From assembly GCF_030160755.1 (NCBI RefSeq), contig NZ_BSOY01000006.1:1-64000 (forward strand): 64,000 nucleotides of DNA, written 5' to 3'. Both the position numbers and the translations under genes were made by a program. Shown here one piece after another: positions 34,112 through 45,440 of the stretch (positions are counted from its first letter, which is position 1; every line of letters begins with the position of its first letter). This stretch comes from Brevundimonas denitrificans (GTDB lineage Bacteria > Pseudomonadota > Alphaproteobacteria > Caulobacterales > Caulobacteraceae). The notes under the pieces are model-generated. The model saw nothing but the letters and a program-made list of their open reading frames with translations, was not told the origin of the DNA and did no database searches.

Positions 34112-35779
34112 CTAAGCCGACCGCGCCTTGATCGGCGCCGTCCCGTCGGCCAGCGACTCGTTCAGATAGACCTCGGCCTCCTGGGCTGGGAGGGCCTGGG
34201 CGTAGCCGAAGCCTTGGCCGTAGTGGCACTGGGCCTCGAGCAGGAGCTTGGCGAGGCCGGCGTTCTCGACGCCCTCGGCGACGACTTCCAGCGACAGGTC
34301 GCGGCCCAGGTTGACCACCGACTTGACGATCTTGGCCGAGCCCTCGTCCTTGTCCATGGTCAGAACGAAATAGCGGTCGATCTTCAGCGTATCGAACGGC
34401 AGCTTGGCCAGCCAGGTCAGGGAGCTGAAGCCGGTGCCGAAGTCGTCGAGCGCCAGCGAGGCGCCGGCCTCGCGCAGCCGGGTCAGGGTCTCGGCGGCGC
34501 GCGAGGTGTCGCGCATGATGTCGCCCTCGGTGACCTCCAGCTTCAGCGCGCCCTTGGGCAGGCCGGCGTCGGCGATGATGCGGGTCACGTCCTCGACCAG
34601 ATTGGGCCGTTCGATCTCGCCGACCGACAGGTTCACGCTGCAGAACAGCTTGCCCGCCGAAGGGTGCCGCCCCAGCCATTCGGCCAGCTGGCGCGAGGCG
34701 GAGGTCATCATCAGCAGGCCGAGGTCGTTCATCAGGCCCATCTCGTCGGCCAGGCCGAGGAATTCGTCCGGCGGCACCAGACCGCGCTTGGGGTGGCGCC
34801 AGCGGGCCAGGGCCTCGAACCCGGCCACGGCGCCGGTCAGCAGGTTCACGATGGGCTGGTAGAAGGGCTCGATCTCGCCGCGCACGAAGGCGTTGCGCAA
34901 ATCCGCCTCAAGAGCCAGCCGGGACAGGCTGTCGCTTTCCAGCGCCCGGCCATAGGCGGCGACCCCGCCGCGGCCCGCCGTCTTGGCCTGTTCGACGGCC
35001 AGCTCGACCCGGCGCAGCATTTCCGCCGGGTCCGGCGCGTCGGGACCGCCCTCGGCCTGGGCCGAGCCGATCGAGACGGTCGGATAGATGTCGAAACCGG
35101 CGACCCGAAGGGGCTGTTCCAGCGCCTCGCGCACCCGCTCGGCCACCGTGCCGGTTCCGCGCGGGGCCAGGACGGCGAACTCGTCCTCGCCGATGCGGGC
35201 GGCGTTGGCGTCCTGGGCAAAGGCCGCGTTCAGGCGCGACCCCAGGGCCGCCAGCACCAGATCGGTGCGCTCATGCCCGAGGGCCTCGTTCAGGCGGCGG
35301 AGGCGATCCACATCGGCCACCACCAGCTCATAATCGCCCGGCTGGGTCAGCTGCTCGCCGGCGCGGACCAGGAAGGTGCGCCGGTCCAGCAGGCCGGTGA
35401 GGTGATCCCGGTGCGAGGCGGCGAATTTGGTTTCCAGGGCGACCACGCCCGCGGCGCGCAGGCCGTCCTCCAGCCAGACGCCGCGCCAGATGCAGGTCTC
35501 GGAATCGCGCATGCGCAGGCGGACGGCGACCTCGGTCCCCTCTTCCTGCGGCTTGAGGATCTTTTCGGCCAGCGAGCGATCCTGGGGAATAGCCACGGCG
35601 GTGAAGGCGGCGCCCGAACACTCCGGCGCCAGCGGGCCGAGCCCCAGCGCCCGGGTCGCGCCGGTGAAGCGCATCTGGTCGTCGGACGGCGTCCAGATCC
35701 ACAGGGCGGTGTCCGCGGCGGCCAACGCCTCAATGGCGGTCGTCGCGTCCCAGGCCAGACTTCTGGAGCGAGTGTTCAA
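34112..35779 (-). CDS. pdeA: PdeA-like c-di-GMP phosphodiesterase (PAS-GEDEF-EAL)
   Basis: The product is 555 residues. A PAS-like region (about 15-115) precedes a degenerate GGDEF domain with GEDEF at 197-201 and an EAL domain whose motif FEALARWRHP starts near 321. Caulobacter PdeA has the same length, order and GEDEF motif. There the GEDEF domain binds GTP and activates EAL-mediated hydrolysis of c-di-GMP, and the protein is destroyed by ClpXP with CpdR at the swarmer-to-stalked transition. The EAL residues ExLxR and DDFGTG are present, so the enzyme should be active. The C-terminus is KARSA. Orthology is supported by its place after the cta-surf1-M16-GNAT genes. Confidence 0.78.
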   Translation of the reverse strand: MNTRSRSLAWDATTAIEALAAADTALWIWTPSDDQMRFTGATRALGLGPLAPECSGAAFTAVAIPQDRSLAEKILKPQEEGTEVAVRLRMRDSETCIWRGVWLEDGLRAAGVVALETKFAASHRDHLTGLLDRRTFLVRAGEQLTQPGDYELVVADVDRLRRLNEALGHERTDLVLAALGSRLNAAFAQDANAARIGEDEFAVLAPRGTGTVAERVREALEQPLRVAGFDIYPTVSIGSAQAEGGPDAPDPAEMLRRVELAVEQAKTAGRGGVAAYGRALESDSLSRLALEADLRNAFVRGEIEPFYQPIVNLLTGAVAGFEALARWRHPKRGLVPPDEFLGLADEMGLMNDLGLLMMTSASRQLAEWLGRHPSAGKLFCSVNLSVGEIERPNLVEDVTRIIADAGLPKGALKLEVTEGDIMRDTSRAAETLTRLREAGASLALDDFGTGFSSLTWLAKLPFDTLKIDRYFVLTMDKDEGSAKIVKSVVNLGRDLSLEVVAEGVENAGLAKLLLEAQCHYGQGFGYAQALPAQEAEVYLNESLADGTAPIKARSA

Positions 35780-35811
35780 ACGCCTGAAGGGTCCCGACAG
35801 GACGGCCGGAA

Positions 35812-36402
35812 TCAGCCGCCGCGCCCGACCCCGTCATTAACGACGCCGAACAGGAGATGATCTGCCCAAGCGCCGTTAATTTTGAGATAAGCCCGGGCCT
35901 GTCCCTCAAGCTGGAAGCCGGTCTTTTCGAGCACCCGGCGCGACGCCGTGTTGTCCGGCACACAGGCCGCCTCGACCCGGTGCAGGTTCAGCTCATCGAA
36001 GGCCCAGGCGACCATGGCCCGGACCGCGGCCGTGCCGTAGCCGCGACCGGCGAAGCTTCGTCCGATCCAGTAGCCCAGCGTCCCGGTCTCGGCGACGCCC
36101 CTGCGGACGTTGGACAGGGTGATGGCCCCGACCAGCGACTGATCCGAATCGGCGAAAACGAAGAAGGGCCAGGCGTTCCCGGCCTCCATTTCCCGACCGT
36201 AGATCGACAGGCGCCGCTTGAAGGCCGCGCGGGTCAGGTCATCCTCGGGCCAGATCGGCTCCCACGGCTGGAGATAGGCGTGCGACGCCAGCCGCTCGGC
36301 CGCCCAGGCCTCATGATCCGACGCGCGGGGGGGACGCAGGGTCACGCCCTGGCCCTTCACCACCGGCCCGGTCGCCTCATTGATCCAGTCCAGCAGGGCC
36401 AT
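35812..36402 (-). CDS. RimJ-type GNAT N-acetyltransferase
   Basis: The product is 196 residues. The pattern LRPPRASDHEAWAAERLASHAYLQPWEP near the N-terminus and TLGYWIGRSFAGRGYGTAAVRAMVAWAFDELNLHRVEAACVPDNTASRRVLEKTGFQLEG is typical of ribosomal-protein-alanine N-acetyltransferases. The acetyl-CoA site is RSFAGRGYGT. It may acetylate a ribosomal protein N-terminus, but many relatives have other substrates. It lies 24 bp downstream of the M16 peptidase gene in the same operon. Confidence 0.88.
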   Translation of the reverse strand: MALLDWINEATGPVVKGQGVTLRPPRASDHEAWAAERLASHAYLQPWEPIWPEDDLTRAAFKRRLSIYGREMEAGNAWPFFVFADSDQSLVGAITLSNVRRGVAETGTLGYWIGRSFAGRGYGTAAVRAMVAWAFDELNLHRVEAACVPDNTASRRVLEKTGFQLEGQARAYLKINGAWADHLLFGVVNDGVGRGG

Positions 36403-36426
36403 GGGCGAACGATAGCGGGCCGGAGA

Positions 36427-37692
36427 TCAGCCGAAAAGGGCTTCGCGGAAGGCCGCGCCCGCCGGGGCTGCGGCCCTGGGTCCCAGCACCGCCGTGGCGC
36501 AGCGGCCGGGTGTCAGGGAGGCCGCGGCGGCGCTCCGGACCGTGTCGACGGTCTGGGCCAGCGTCCGTTCGGACATGGTCTGCGAGGGGATCAGGGCGCC
36601 GAAGATCAGCACCTGGGCCGCGGCGCGGGCGGCGCGGGCGGCGGGGCTGTCATCCGACATCCACAGGCCGGCGTTGAGCACCGCCTTGGCGCGGGACAGT
36701 TCGGCGGCGGTCGGACCGGTTTCGGCCAGCCCCTTCAGCTCGGCGGCGCACACCCGGGCGAGCTCGACGGCCCGGTCGGCGGCGGCCCCGGCGTAGACGC
36801 CCAGCAGGCCGGCGTCCTCATAGGGCTCGTGATAGGCGTCGATGGCATAGGCCAGGCCGCGCTCCTCGCGGGCGCTCTGGAACAGGCGCGAGGCCATGCC
36901 GCCGCCGAGGATCTCGGTCATCAGCCGCGCCGCCGCATAGGCCGGATCGGCGGCCGAGGGCGCGGGCAGCTGGAAGACGATGTTGGCCTGTTCGATCCGA
37001 CGGGTCAGGGCGGCGGCGCCGCCGGTGAAGCGCGGCGCGTCGGGCGCTTCGGCGGCCGTTGACGTCTCGCCCCCGAACCAGCGCTCGGCCAGGGCCAGGA
37101 GTTCGTCCTCGTCGACGGCGCCCGAGACGGCGACGACCATCCGGTCGGGCGAATACAGGCGGGCGCGCCAGTCGCCGATGGCGGCGCGGGTGATGGGCTT
37201 CAGGCTGGCGATGGAGCCGAGGATCGGCCGCCCGAGGGGCTGGCCCTCGAAAGCGCGGGTCTGGGCCATTTCGAAGACGTGGTCGTCGGGCGTGTCGAAG
37301 GCCTCGGCGATCTCCTGGGCGACCACGTCCTTCTCACGCTCGATCTCGGCCGGATCGAGCGTGGGCCGGAAGACGAGGTCGGACACCACCTGCATGGCCA
37401 GCGGCAGGGAACCGTGCAGGGCGCGGACCTCGAAACTGGTGCGCTCATAGCCCGTGGCGGCGTTGAGCGACCCGCCCTCGGCCTCGATCCGTTCGACGAT
37501 CTCGCGCGCGCCCATGTCGCCGGCGCCCTTGAACACCAGGTGTTCGAGGCAGTGGGACCAGCCGGAGGTCGCTTCGGTCTCCCACTTGGCCCCGCCGCGC
37601 ACGGCGACGGTCAGGGCCAGGGTGCGCAGGCCGGGCATGGGATCACAGACGACGCGGACGCCGTTGGACAGGGTGTGGAGCGTGGCGGTCAG
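36427..37692 (-). CDS. M16-family zinc peptidase (mitochondrial-processing-peptidase-like)
   Basis: The product is 421 residues if a CTG at 37692 is the start. The inverted zinc motif is HCLEHLVFKG (HxxEH), followed by TGYERTSFEVRALHG and the ligand Glu further on. The C-terminal half carries GGGMASRLFQSAREERGLAYAI. M16B peptidases are periplasmic or cytosolic processing enzymes. The CTG overlaps the surf1 stop (CTGA), and GAAGG lies upstream. An ATG at 37758 inside surf1 is the alternative and would add 22 poorly conserved residues. Both choices keep the core intact. Confidence 0.88.
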   Translation of the reverse strand: MTATLHTLSNGVRVVCDPMPGLRTLALTVAVRGGAKWETEATSGWSHCLEHLVFKGAGDMGAREIVERIEAEGGSLNAATGYERTSFEVRALHGSLPLAMQVVSDLVFRPTLDPAEIEREKDVVAQEIAEAFDTPDDHVFEMAQTRAFEGQPLGRPILGSIASLKPITRAAIGDWRARLYSPDRMVVAVSGAVDEDELLALAERWFGGETSTAAEAPDAPRFTGGAAALTRRIEQANIVFQLPAPSAADPAYAAARLMTEILGGGMASRLFQSAREERGLAYAIDAYHEPYEDAGLLGVYAGAAADRAVELARVCAAELKGLAETGPTAAELSRAKAVLNAGLWMSDDSPAARAARAAAQVLIFGALIPSQTMSERTLAQTVDTVRSAAAASLTPGRCATAVLGPRAAAPAGAAFREALFG

Positions 37693-38396
37693 GAGGTGAG
37701 CCTTCGGCGAAGCAGGACGACGTAGAAAACCGCCAGCGCCAGCGCCAGCCCGAACCATGTCAACGCATAGCCGAGGTGGTTGTTCGAAAAGGCGGCGGGC
37801 GGGGCGGACGGCTGGAGCGCCTCCCACTCCGGATTGGACGAGGTCAGGGCGAACAGGGTGTTCGGATCGGGATCAGCCACGCCCAGAGCCCGCGCCATGG
37901 CCGGCGTATCCCGGGCGAAGAACCGCCCTTCGTCCACCGGCAGGGCCATCGGACCCGGCGGCGGCGTTTCGCGCACCTCGGCCACCAGGGAGAAGGACTC
38001 CGTCGAGGCCGCGACGGGCGGGCGGGCGGAAATGGTCTCCGCGACAAAGCCGCGGTCGATCAGGAAGACCGCCGGGAAGCCTGCGGGACGACAGACCGAG
38101 ATAAGCCGGACGCCCGGCTCGCCGGCGTGAATGGTCTGCAATTCGACATACGGGGCCGTCGCCAGCCCCGGACAGTCGACGGCGACCTTGCGGAAGGCGG
38201 GGTCGTGCAGGGCCATCACCGAGGCGAGCGGTGCGGGCGGGGTCGCGGCGGCCGCCTCCGCCCGGTCGATCAGGCCGTTCTTCCACTGCATCCGCTGCAC
38301 CTGCCAGACGCCGAGACCGCAGAGCAGGGCGAAGGCCAGGGCGGCTGCGAGGGTCAGGAGGACGGGAAACCGTGCGCGTGTCGCCTCAGCTGTCAT
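37689..38396 (-). CDS. surf1: SURF1-family cytochrome oxidase assembly protein
   Basis: The product is 235 residues. Two membrane helices flank a periplasmic domain: the first at about 13-31 (LLTLAAALAFALLCGLGVWQVQRMQWK) and the second near the C-terminus (LGYALTWFGLALALAVFYVVLLRRR). The motif LGVWQVQRMQWK and the end NNHLGYALTWFGLALAL are SURF1 signatures. It helps insert haem a into subunit I of aa3-type oxidase. Its stop overlaps the next gene's proposed start. Confidence 0.93.
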   Translation of the reverse strand: MTAEATRARFPVLLTLAAALAFALLCGLGVWQVQRMQWKNGLIDRAEAAAATPPAPLASVMALHDPAFRKVAVDCPGLATAPYVELQTIHAGEPGVRLISVCRPAGFPAVFLIDRGFVAETISARPPVAASTESFSLVAEVRETPPPGPMALPVDEGRFFARDTPAMARALGVADPDPNTLFALTSSNPEWEALQPSAPPAAFSNNHLGYALTWFGLALALAVFYVVLLRRRLTS

Positions 38397-38409
38397 GGCG
38401 CGACTGTCC

Positions 38410-38778
38410 CTACTTGTTGCGCATCTGCAGGGCGATCATCACGCCCTTGCCGGGTCGCATCAGCCCCAGCGACAGGCCCGCGACCAGCGGCAGGGCGACG
38501 AGGAGCATGGCCCAGATCGGGGGATTGTACGCGACCTGAACGAACAGGGCGCCGAACACCACGATCCCGCCGGCGATCTGCATGATGAAGATGGCGGCGC
38601 CGTCGCCGGTGTTCAGGCGGGTGAAGTCGAACCCGCAGGCGGCGCAGCGATCGACCACCTTGAGAAAGCCCGTGAACAGCGTCCCCTTGCCGCAATGCGG
38701 ACAGCGGCAAAGCAGACCGGCGCGGATCGGGTTGATCCGCGCCGGCTCAATATCAAGCCCTGTGGGGCCGTCGGTCAC
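38410..38778 (-). CDS. DUF983 membrane protein
   Basis: The product is 122 residues. A zinc-ribbon-like CRCPHCGKGTLFTGFLKVVDRCAACG precedes two membrane helices (about 62-84 and 88-106). DUF983 genes are regularly found between ctaE and surf1 in alphaproteobacteria, and their role in oxidase assembly is presumed but not proven. The ATG overlaps the ctaE stop by 4 bp. Confidence 0.9.
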   Translation of the reverse strand: MTDGPTGLDIEPARINPIRAGLLCRCPHCGKGTLFTGFLKVVDRCAACGFDFTRLNTGDGAAIFIMQIAGGIVVFGALFVQVAYNPPIWAMLLVALPLVAGLSLGLMRPGKGVMIALQMRNK

Positions 38779-39683
38779 CCGAAGGTGACGTAGACGAAGG
38801 CGAAGAGGAACAGCCAGACCACGTCCACGAAATGCCAGTACCAGGCCGCCGCCTCGAAGCCGAAATGCTTCTGCGGGGTCATCTGGCCGGCCATCAGACG
38901 CAACAGGCAGACCAGCAGGAAGATGGTGCCGAGCAGGACGTGGAAACCGTGGAAGCCGGTCGCCATGAAGAAGATCGAGCCATAGAGCCCCGAGTTCGCC
39001 GCCTCTTCGTTGAAGAACAGGTTCTCGTGGAGAATGTGCTGGTACTCATAGACCTGCACGGCCGTGAACAGGACGCCGAGCAGCACGGTGATGAGCAGGC
39101 CGGTCTTGGCCGCCTTGCGGTCGCCGACCTGCAGCGCATGGTGGGCCCAGGTCACCGTCGTGCCGCTGAGCAGCAGGATGACGGTGTTCAGCAGCGGCAG
39201 TTGCCAGGCGTCCAGGGTCTCGATGCCCTTGGGCGGCCAGGTGGACCAGGCGGCGGCGGTGTCGGCCCAGTTGCTGATTTCCGGAATGTGGGCGCGGGCC
39301 TCGTTGAAGACCGCCATTTCGAAGAAGATCCAGAAGAAGGCGGCGAAGAACATCACCTCGGAGGCGATGAACATGATCATGCCGTAGCGCAGACCGATCG
39401 AGACGACCGGCGTGTGGTCGCCGGCCTTGCTTTCCTTGATCACATCCGCCCACCAGGCGAAGGCGGACAGCAGCACCCCGGCCAGGCCCGCGAAGAACAG
39501 CGCAGCCTTGCCGTCCGACAGCAGGGCGGTCGCGATCGGGCCGGCGTCAGGGCCGACGATGCCCTTCATCCACACCACCGCCCCGACCATCATGATCGTG
39601 ACCGCGATCGAGGCGATCAGCGGCCAGGGGCTGGGATTCACCAGGTGATAGTCGTGATGCGGAGTGGCGTGTGCGTCGGCCAT
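38775..39683 (-). CDS. ctaE: Cytochrome c oxidase subunit III
   Basis: The product is 302 residues with seven membrane helices. The sequence has HDYHLVNPSPWPL at the N-terminus, SEVMFFAAFFWIFFEMAVF with the conserved acidic residues, NTVILLLSGTTVTWAHHAL, ATGFHGFHVLLGTIFL and AAWYWHFVDVVWLFLFAFVYVTFG at the end. This is the standard aa3 subunit III, which stabilises the enzyme and may guide oxygen. It lies between ctaG and DUF983. Confidence 0.96.
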   Translation of the reverse strand: MADAHATPHHDYHLVNPSPWPLIASIAVTIMMVGAVVWMKGIVGPDAGPIATALLSDGKAALFFAGLAGVLLSAFAWWADVIKESKAGDHTPVVSIGLRYGMIMFIASEVMFFAAFFWIFFEMAVFNEARAHIPEISNWADTAAAWSTWPPKGIETLDAWQLPLLNTVILLLSGTTVTWAHHALQVGDRKAAKTGLLITVLLGVLFTAVQVYEYQHILHENLFFNEEAANSGLYGSIFFMATGFHGFHVLLGTIFLLVCLLRLMAGQMTPQKHFGFEAAAWYWHFVDVVWLFLFAFVYVTFG

Positions 39684-39734
39684 CTGGGTCTCTTGCAGCA
39701 GTCGAGAGTCGTATGAGGCAGGCTATAGCGTCGG

Positions 39735-40307
39735 CTATCCGGCCGCGCCAGTGGGGGCGGCGGCGTTTGCGGCCTGATCGAAGCCCTGGGTGGGGTAGAA
39801 GGTGTAGCTGAGGGTGATCTCCTCGACCCCGCGGGCCTCGCGATCGGTCGCCATCTCGGGGGCCACGAAATACTGGACGGGGAATTTCATCGTCTGGCCG
39901 GGCTGGATGGTCTGCCCCTCGAAGCAGAAACACTGCAGCTTCTGGAAATAGGGTCCGGCCCGTTCCGGCACGACATTGTAGGACGCCGTCGCGTGGATCG
40001 GCGCGTCAGAGGTGTTGGTCACGTCGAAGAAGGCGATGCCGGTCTCGCCGATTCGCACCCGCTGGGTGACCTGTTCGGCGCGGAAGGTCATGGGCAGGCC
40101 GCGCACATTGGTGTCGAAACGGATCAGGACGGACTGGTCCAGCTGCACGTCCGGCGCCTTGTCGGCCTTGCGAACCGTGCCGTCGAAGCCGGTGACCTGG
40201 CAGAACATGCGATACAGCGGCACGGCGGCGAAGGCCGCGCCCGTCATGAACATCACCCCGCCCACACAGGCGATGGCCGCCATGGCGTTGGCGCCGGGCC
40301 TCTTCAT
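39735..40307 (-). CDS. ctaG: Cytochrome c oxidase assembly protein CtaG/Cox11
   Basis: The product is 190 residues. One N-terminal membrane helix (AIACVGGVMFMTGAAFAAVPLYRMFCQVTGF) is followed by a periplasmic copper-binding domain with the conserved CFCFEGQTI motif. CtaG delivers copper to the CuB centre of subunit I. Its start codon overlaps the stop of the upstream 59-residue membrane protein, so the two are coupled. Confidence 0.95.
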   Translation of the reverse strand: MKRPGANAMAAIACVGGVMFMTGAAFAAVPLYRMFCQVTGFDGTVRKADKAPDVQLDQSVLIRFDTNVRGLPMTFRAEQVTQRVRIGETGIAFFDVTNTSDAPIHATASYNVVPERAGPYFQKLQCFCFEGQTIQPGQTMKFPVQYFVAPEMATDREARGVEEITLSYTFYPTQGFDQAANAAAPTGAAG

Positions 40308-40483
40308 CGGGCGTATTCGACCGGCTGACCGGCCGCGATGGCGTCGGCCCGGGCGTCGATGTTGCGCTTCAGGTTCAGCACGGTGACGGCGAACACCAGC
40401 ACGATGAAGGCCACGAGGGCGCCGGCGATGGCGAGATTGCGCTTGTTGCGGGCGGACAGTTCTTCAGGTGTCAGACGGCGCAT
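40304..40483 (-). CDS. 59-residue membrane protein of the cta cluster
   Basis: A short frame (MRRLTPEELSARNKRNLAIA, then a single membrane helix of about GALVAFIVLVFAVTVLNLKR) ends in AAGQPVEYAR. Its stop overlaps the ctaG ATG, and it lies 5 bp after the ctaB stop. Small single-helix proteins at this place between ctaB and ctaG are a regular feature of alphaproteobacterial oxidase operons (CoxF-like). The function is probably assembly but is not established. It is too short for most gene callers. Confidence 0.88.
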   Translation of the reverse strand: MRRLTPEELSARNKRNLAIAGALVAFIVLVFAVTVLNLKRNIDARADAIAAGQPVEYAR

Positions 40484-40488
40484 GATCT

Positions 40489-41457
40489 TTACAGTCCGGG
40501 AAGTGTGGTCAGGCTCTCGACCAGCAGGGCGGCGAACAGGGCCATCAGATACAGGATCGAGAAGGCGAACAGGTTGCGCGCCGGTTTGGCCTCGGCGCGG
40601 ACATCATACAATGCGGCCTCTCGTCCCACGGCCTCGGCCTTGTCGGGCTGGTCGCCGGCGCGGCTGCGCCACAGGCGGACGGCGAGGAACAGGAAGCCCA
40701 GGCCGCCGATCCCCGACACCGCCAGATACAGGACCCCGCCGAGGCCCAGCAGGCCCGGAGCGACGGCCACCGGCACGAAGACGAGGCTGTAGATGAGGAT
40801 CTGCAGGCGGGTGCTCTTCGCCCCGCGCGCCACCGGCATCATGGGAATGCCCGCGCGGGCGTAGTCTCCGGCCGAATACAGCGCGAGGGCCCAGCTGTGC
40901 GGCGGGGTCCACAGGAAGATGATGGCGAACAGCAACCAGGCCTGCCACGGGGCCTGACCCGTCGCCGCCGCCCAGCCGATCACCGGCGGAAAGGCCCCCG
41001 CGGCGCCGCCGATCACGATGTTCTGGGGCGTCCGGCGCTTCAGCAGCAGGGTGTAGAAGACGGCGTAGTAGAGAATGGTCATCAACAGCAGGCCGCCGGC
41101 CAGCCAGTTGGCGGTCATGCCGAGCAGCATGACCGAGAAGATCGACAGGATGACGCCGAAGGTCATGGCGTCATTCTTGTTGACCCGCCCGGCCGCCACG
41201 GGCCGTCCGCGGGTGCGCCGCATCAGGGCGTCGGTCTCGCCCTCCAGCGCCATGTTCAGGGCCCCGGCCGCCCCCGCCCCGACCGCGATGCACAGGATGG
41301 CGATCGCAGCCGACAGCCAGTCGAGCTCGCCGCCCGCCACGACCAGACCGGTCACGGCGGTGAAGATGACCAGCGACATCACGCGCGGCTTCAGCAGCTG
41401 GAAGAAGTCATCCGGCTGGGCCATCGAGATCGCGGGCGGGGGGGCGGTTTCGGTCAT
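40489..41457 (-). CDS. ctaB: Protoheme IX farnesyltransferase CtaB/CyoE
   Basis: The product is 322 residues with about nine membrane helices. It has [22 protein letters not shown] near the start, [22 protein letters not shown] with the aspartate-rich prenyl-binding motif context, and [31 protein letters not shown]. This enzyme adds farnesyl to haem b to make haem o, the precursor of haem a for CtaD. A hairpin with a T-run separates it from ctaD, so its own promoter or partial read-through is likely. Confidence 0.95.
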   Translation of the reverse strand: MTETAPPPAISMAQPDDFFQLLKPRVMSLVIFTAVTGLVVAGGELDWLSAAIAILCIAVGAGAAGALNMALEGETDALMRRTRGRPVAAGRVNKNDAMTFGVILSIFSVMLLGMTANWLAGGLLLMTILYYAVFYTLLLKRRTPQNIVIGGAAGAFPPVIGWAAATGQAPWQAWLLFAIIFLWTPPHSWALALYSAGDYARAGIPMMPVARGAKSTRLQILIYSLVFVPVAVAPGLLGLGGVLYLAVSGIGGLGFLFLAVRLWRSRAGDQPDKAEAVGREAALYDVRAEAKPARNLFAFSILYLMALFAALLVESLTTLPGL

Positions 41458-41465
41458 CGCATTTT

Positions 41466-41506
41466 CAAAAAGCCAGAGGCCGCCCTTTCGAACTGAAAGA
41501 GCGGCC
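41466..41506 (-). terminator. Hairpin terminator or attenuator between ctaD and ctaB
   Basis: The minus strand reads GGCCGC-T-CTTTC, a 5-nt loop, then GAAAG-G-GCGGCC with one mismatch, followed within 5 nt by CTTTTTG. It lies 30 bp after the ctaD stop. It probably lowers ctaB-ctaG-ctaE expression relative to the structural subunits I and II. Confidence 0.65.
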
Positions 41507-41535
41507 CCCGATTGGTGTGGTCCGGACGGACCGGT

Positions 41536-44216
<2,681 letters not shown>

Positions 44217-44413
44217 GCGAGATATCCTCATTAAACCGTTTCGCCGCAAACGCTTGCGAGTGAATCGCAAACAATCGCCGGGACCCGGCGGTCCGCAGCG
44301 GTACTTCGCGCGGTCCATATCGCCCCCTCCTGCACTTGCCAAGCGATTGCGGTCGGAATGAACGCCGCAGGACATTCCGTCGCTGGATTAAATCTCCGTC
44401 ATGTTATGACAGC

Positions 44414-44439
44414 TACCTTGCGTCACCAGATACCTTGCG
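44414..44439. promoter_or_regulatory. Two direct TACCTTGCG repeats, candidate PadR sites
   Basis: TACCTTGCG occurs at 44414-44422 and again at 44431-44439, 17 bp apart, and the second is followed by ATACGT. They lie 33-58 bp before the GTG start of the PadR regulator. The position suggests autoregulation. The divergent ctaC gene starts about 200 bp away on the other side, so control of the oxidase from this site is possible but less likely. Confidence 0.6.
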
Positions 44440-44471
44440 ATACGTCATCTTCATCACAAGGAGGGCTCACA

Positions 44472-44858
44472 GTGCCTGAAACAATCGAGATACAGCTGAA
44501 GAAGGGGGTCCTGACGCTCTGCGTCCTGGCCCTGCTGAACCGGCACGACAGCTACGCCTACGAGATCGCCTCCACGCTTTCGGACGCGATCGACATGGGC
44601 GAGGGCACCATCTACCCGCTGATGCGGCGGATGCAGTCCGACGGGCAGGTGGAGACCTACATGGTCGAATCACCCTCGGGGCCTTCCCGCAAATATTACC
44701 GCCTGACCGACGCCGGACGCCGGGCCTTCGAGGCCCAGACGACCGAGTGGCGGGCCTTCGCCCGCGCGGTCGAATCCATCCTGGACGCCACGGCGCAACC
44801 CGCCGCGCCGGTCCGGACCACCGAAGACGTGACCGCCGAAAGGGGAGCTGAACAATGA
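44472..44858 (+). CDS. PadR-family transcriptional regulator
   Basis: The product is 128 residues from a GTG start with a strong AAGGAGG site 8 nt upstream. The winged helix-turn-helix is VLALLNRHDSYAYEIASTLSDAIDMGEGTIYPLMRRMQSDGQVETY. The following SGPSRKYYRLTDAG is the PadR wing. It overlaps the DUF1700 gene by 4 bp. PadR-DUF1700-DUF2807 operons form a recurrent envelope-related module whose physiological signal is unclear. Confidence 0.9.
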   Translation: MPETIEIQLKKGVLTLCVLALLNRHDSYAYEIASTLSDAIDMGEGTIYPLMRRMQSDGQVETYMVESPSGPSRKYYRLTDAGRRAFEAQTTEWRAFARAVESILDATAQPAAPVRTTEDVTAERGAEQ

Positions 44859-45439
44859 CCCGCGCCGAATTCATGGGCCGGTTGAGGCGAGGACTGGTCG
44901 GCATGCCGGCCGCCGCCGCCGACGAGATCGCCGCCGACTACGAGATCCATTTCGAGGACGGCGCCGCCGCCGGCCGGTCCGAGGCCGAAGTGGCCGCGGC
45001 GCTGGGCGACCCGGACCGTCTGGCCCGCGAGTTGCGCGCCGAGGCGGGGGCGCAGCGCTGGCACCAGGAGCAGAACCCGTCCGCCGCGGCCGGGGCCATC
45101 TTCGGCCTGATCGGCCTGGGCGCGATCGACATCCTGATCCTGCTGCCGATCGTCTTCCCCGTCTTCGGGGCGGTGCTGGCCGTGCTGGTCAGCGGCGTGG
45201 CGATCTTCCTGGCCGGCGGCGCCGTGCTGGTCGCGGGGCCCTTCCTCGGCGCCCCCGGCGGGGTGCTGGCGGCCATACTGATGGGGGTCGGCCTGATGGG
45301 GCTGGGCCTGTTCATGGGCGGCCTCATGGCGGTCCTGACCAAATGGCTGATCGACGCCACCGTCTGGTACGCCCGTCTTCACTACCGGGTGCTGAAGCCC
45401 GCGCTCGACAACCAGCCTCAAGCCTGGGGGAGGAACTGA
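44855..45439 (+). CDS. DUF1700 membrane protein
   Basis: The product is 194 residues. An N-terminal helical domain (MTRAEFMGRLRRGLVGMPAAAADEIAADYEIHFEDG, then AAALGDPDRLARELRAEAG) is the DUF1700/HAAS signature. Four or more glycine-rich membrane helices follow (about 80-165). Such proteins are thought to partner PadR regulators at the membrane, but the mechanism is unknown. It is coupled to padR by an ATGA overlap and followed by a DUF2807 gene one base later. Confidence 0.88.
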   Translation: MTRAEFMGRLRRGLVGMPAAAADEIAADYEIHFEDGAAAGRSEAEVAAALGDPDRLARELRAEAGAQRWHQEQNPSAAAGAIFGLIGLGAIDILILLPIVFPVFGAVLAVLVSGVAIFLAGGAVLVAGPFLGAPGGVLAAILMGVGLMGLGLFMGGLMAVLTKWLIDATVWYARLHYRVLKPALDNQPQAWGRN

Positions 45440-45440
45440 C

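Noticed and set aside
33720-34679. 319-residue version of the small lipoprotein
   Set aside because: The upstream part is a shadow of the pdeA-like gene; the ATG at 34025 has a GGGAGGA site and a proper lipobox leader.
34043-35860. A 605-residue plus-strand frame opposite the pdeA-like gene
   Set aside because: The minus strand has PAS, GEDEF and EAL motifs; the plus frame has none.
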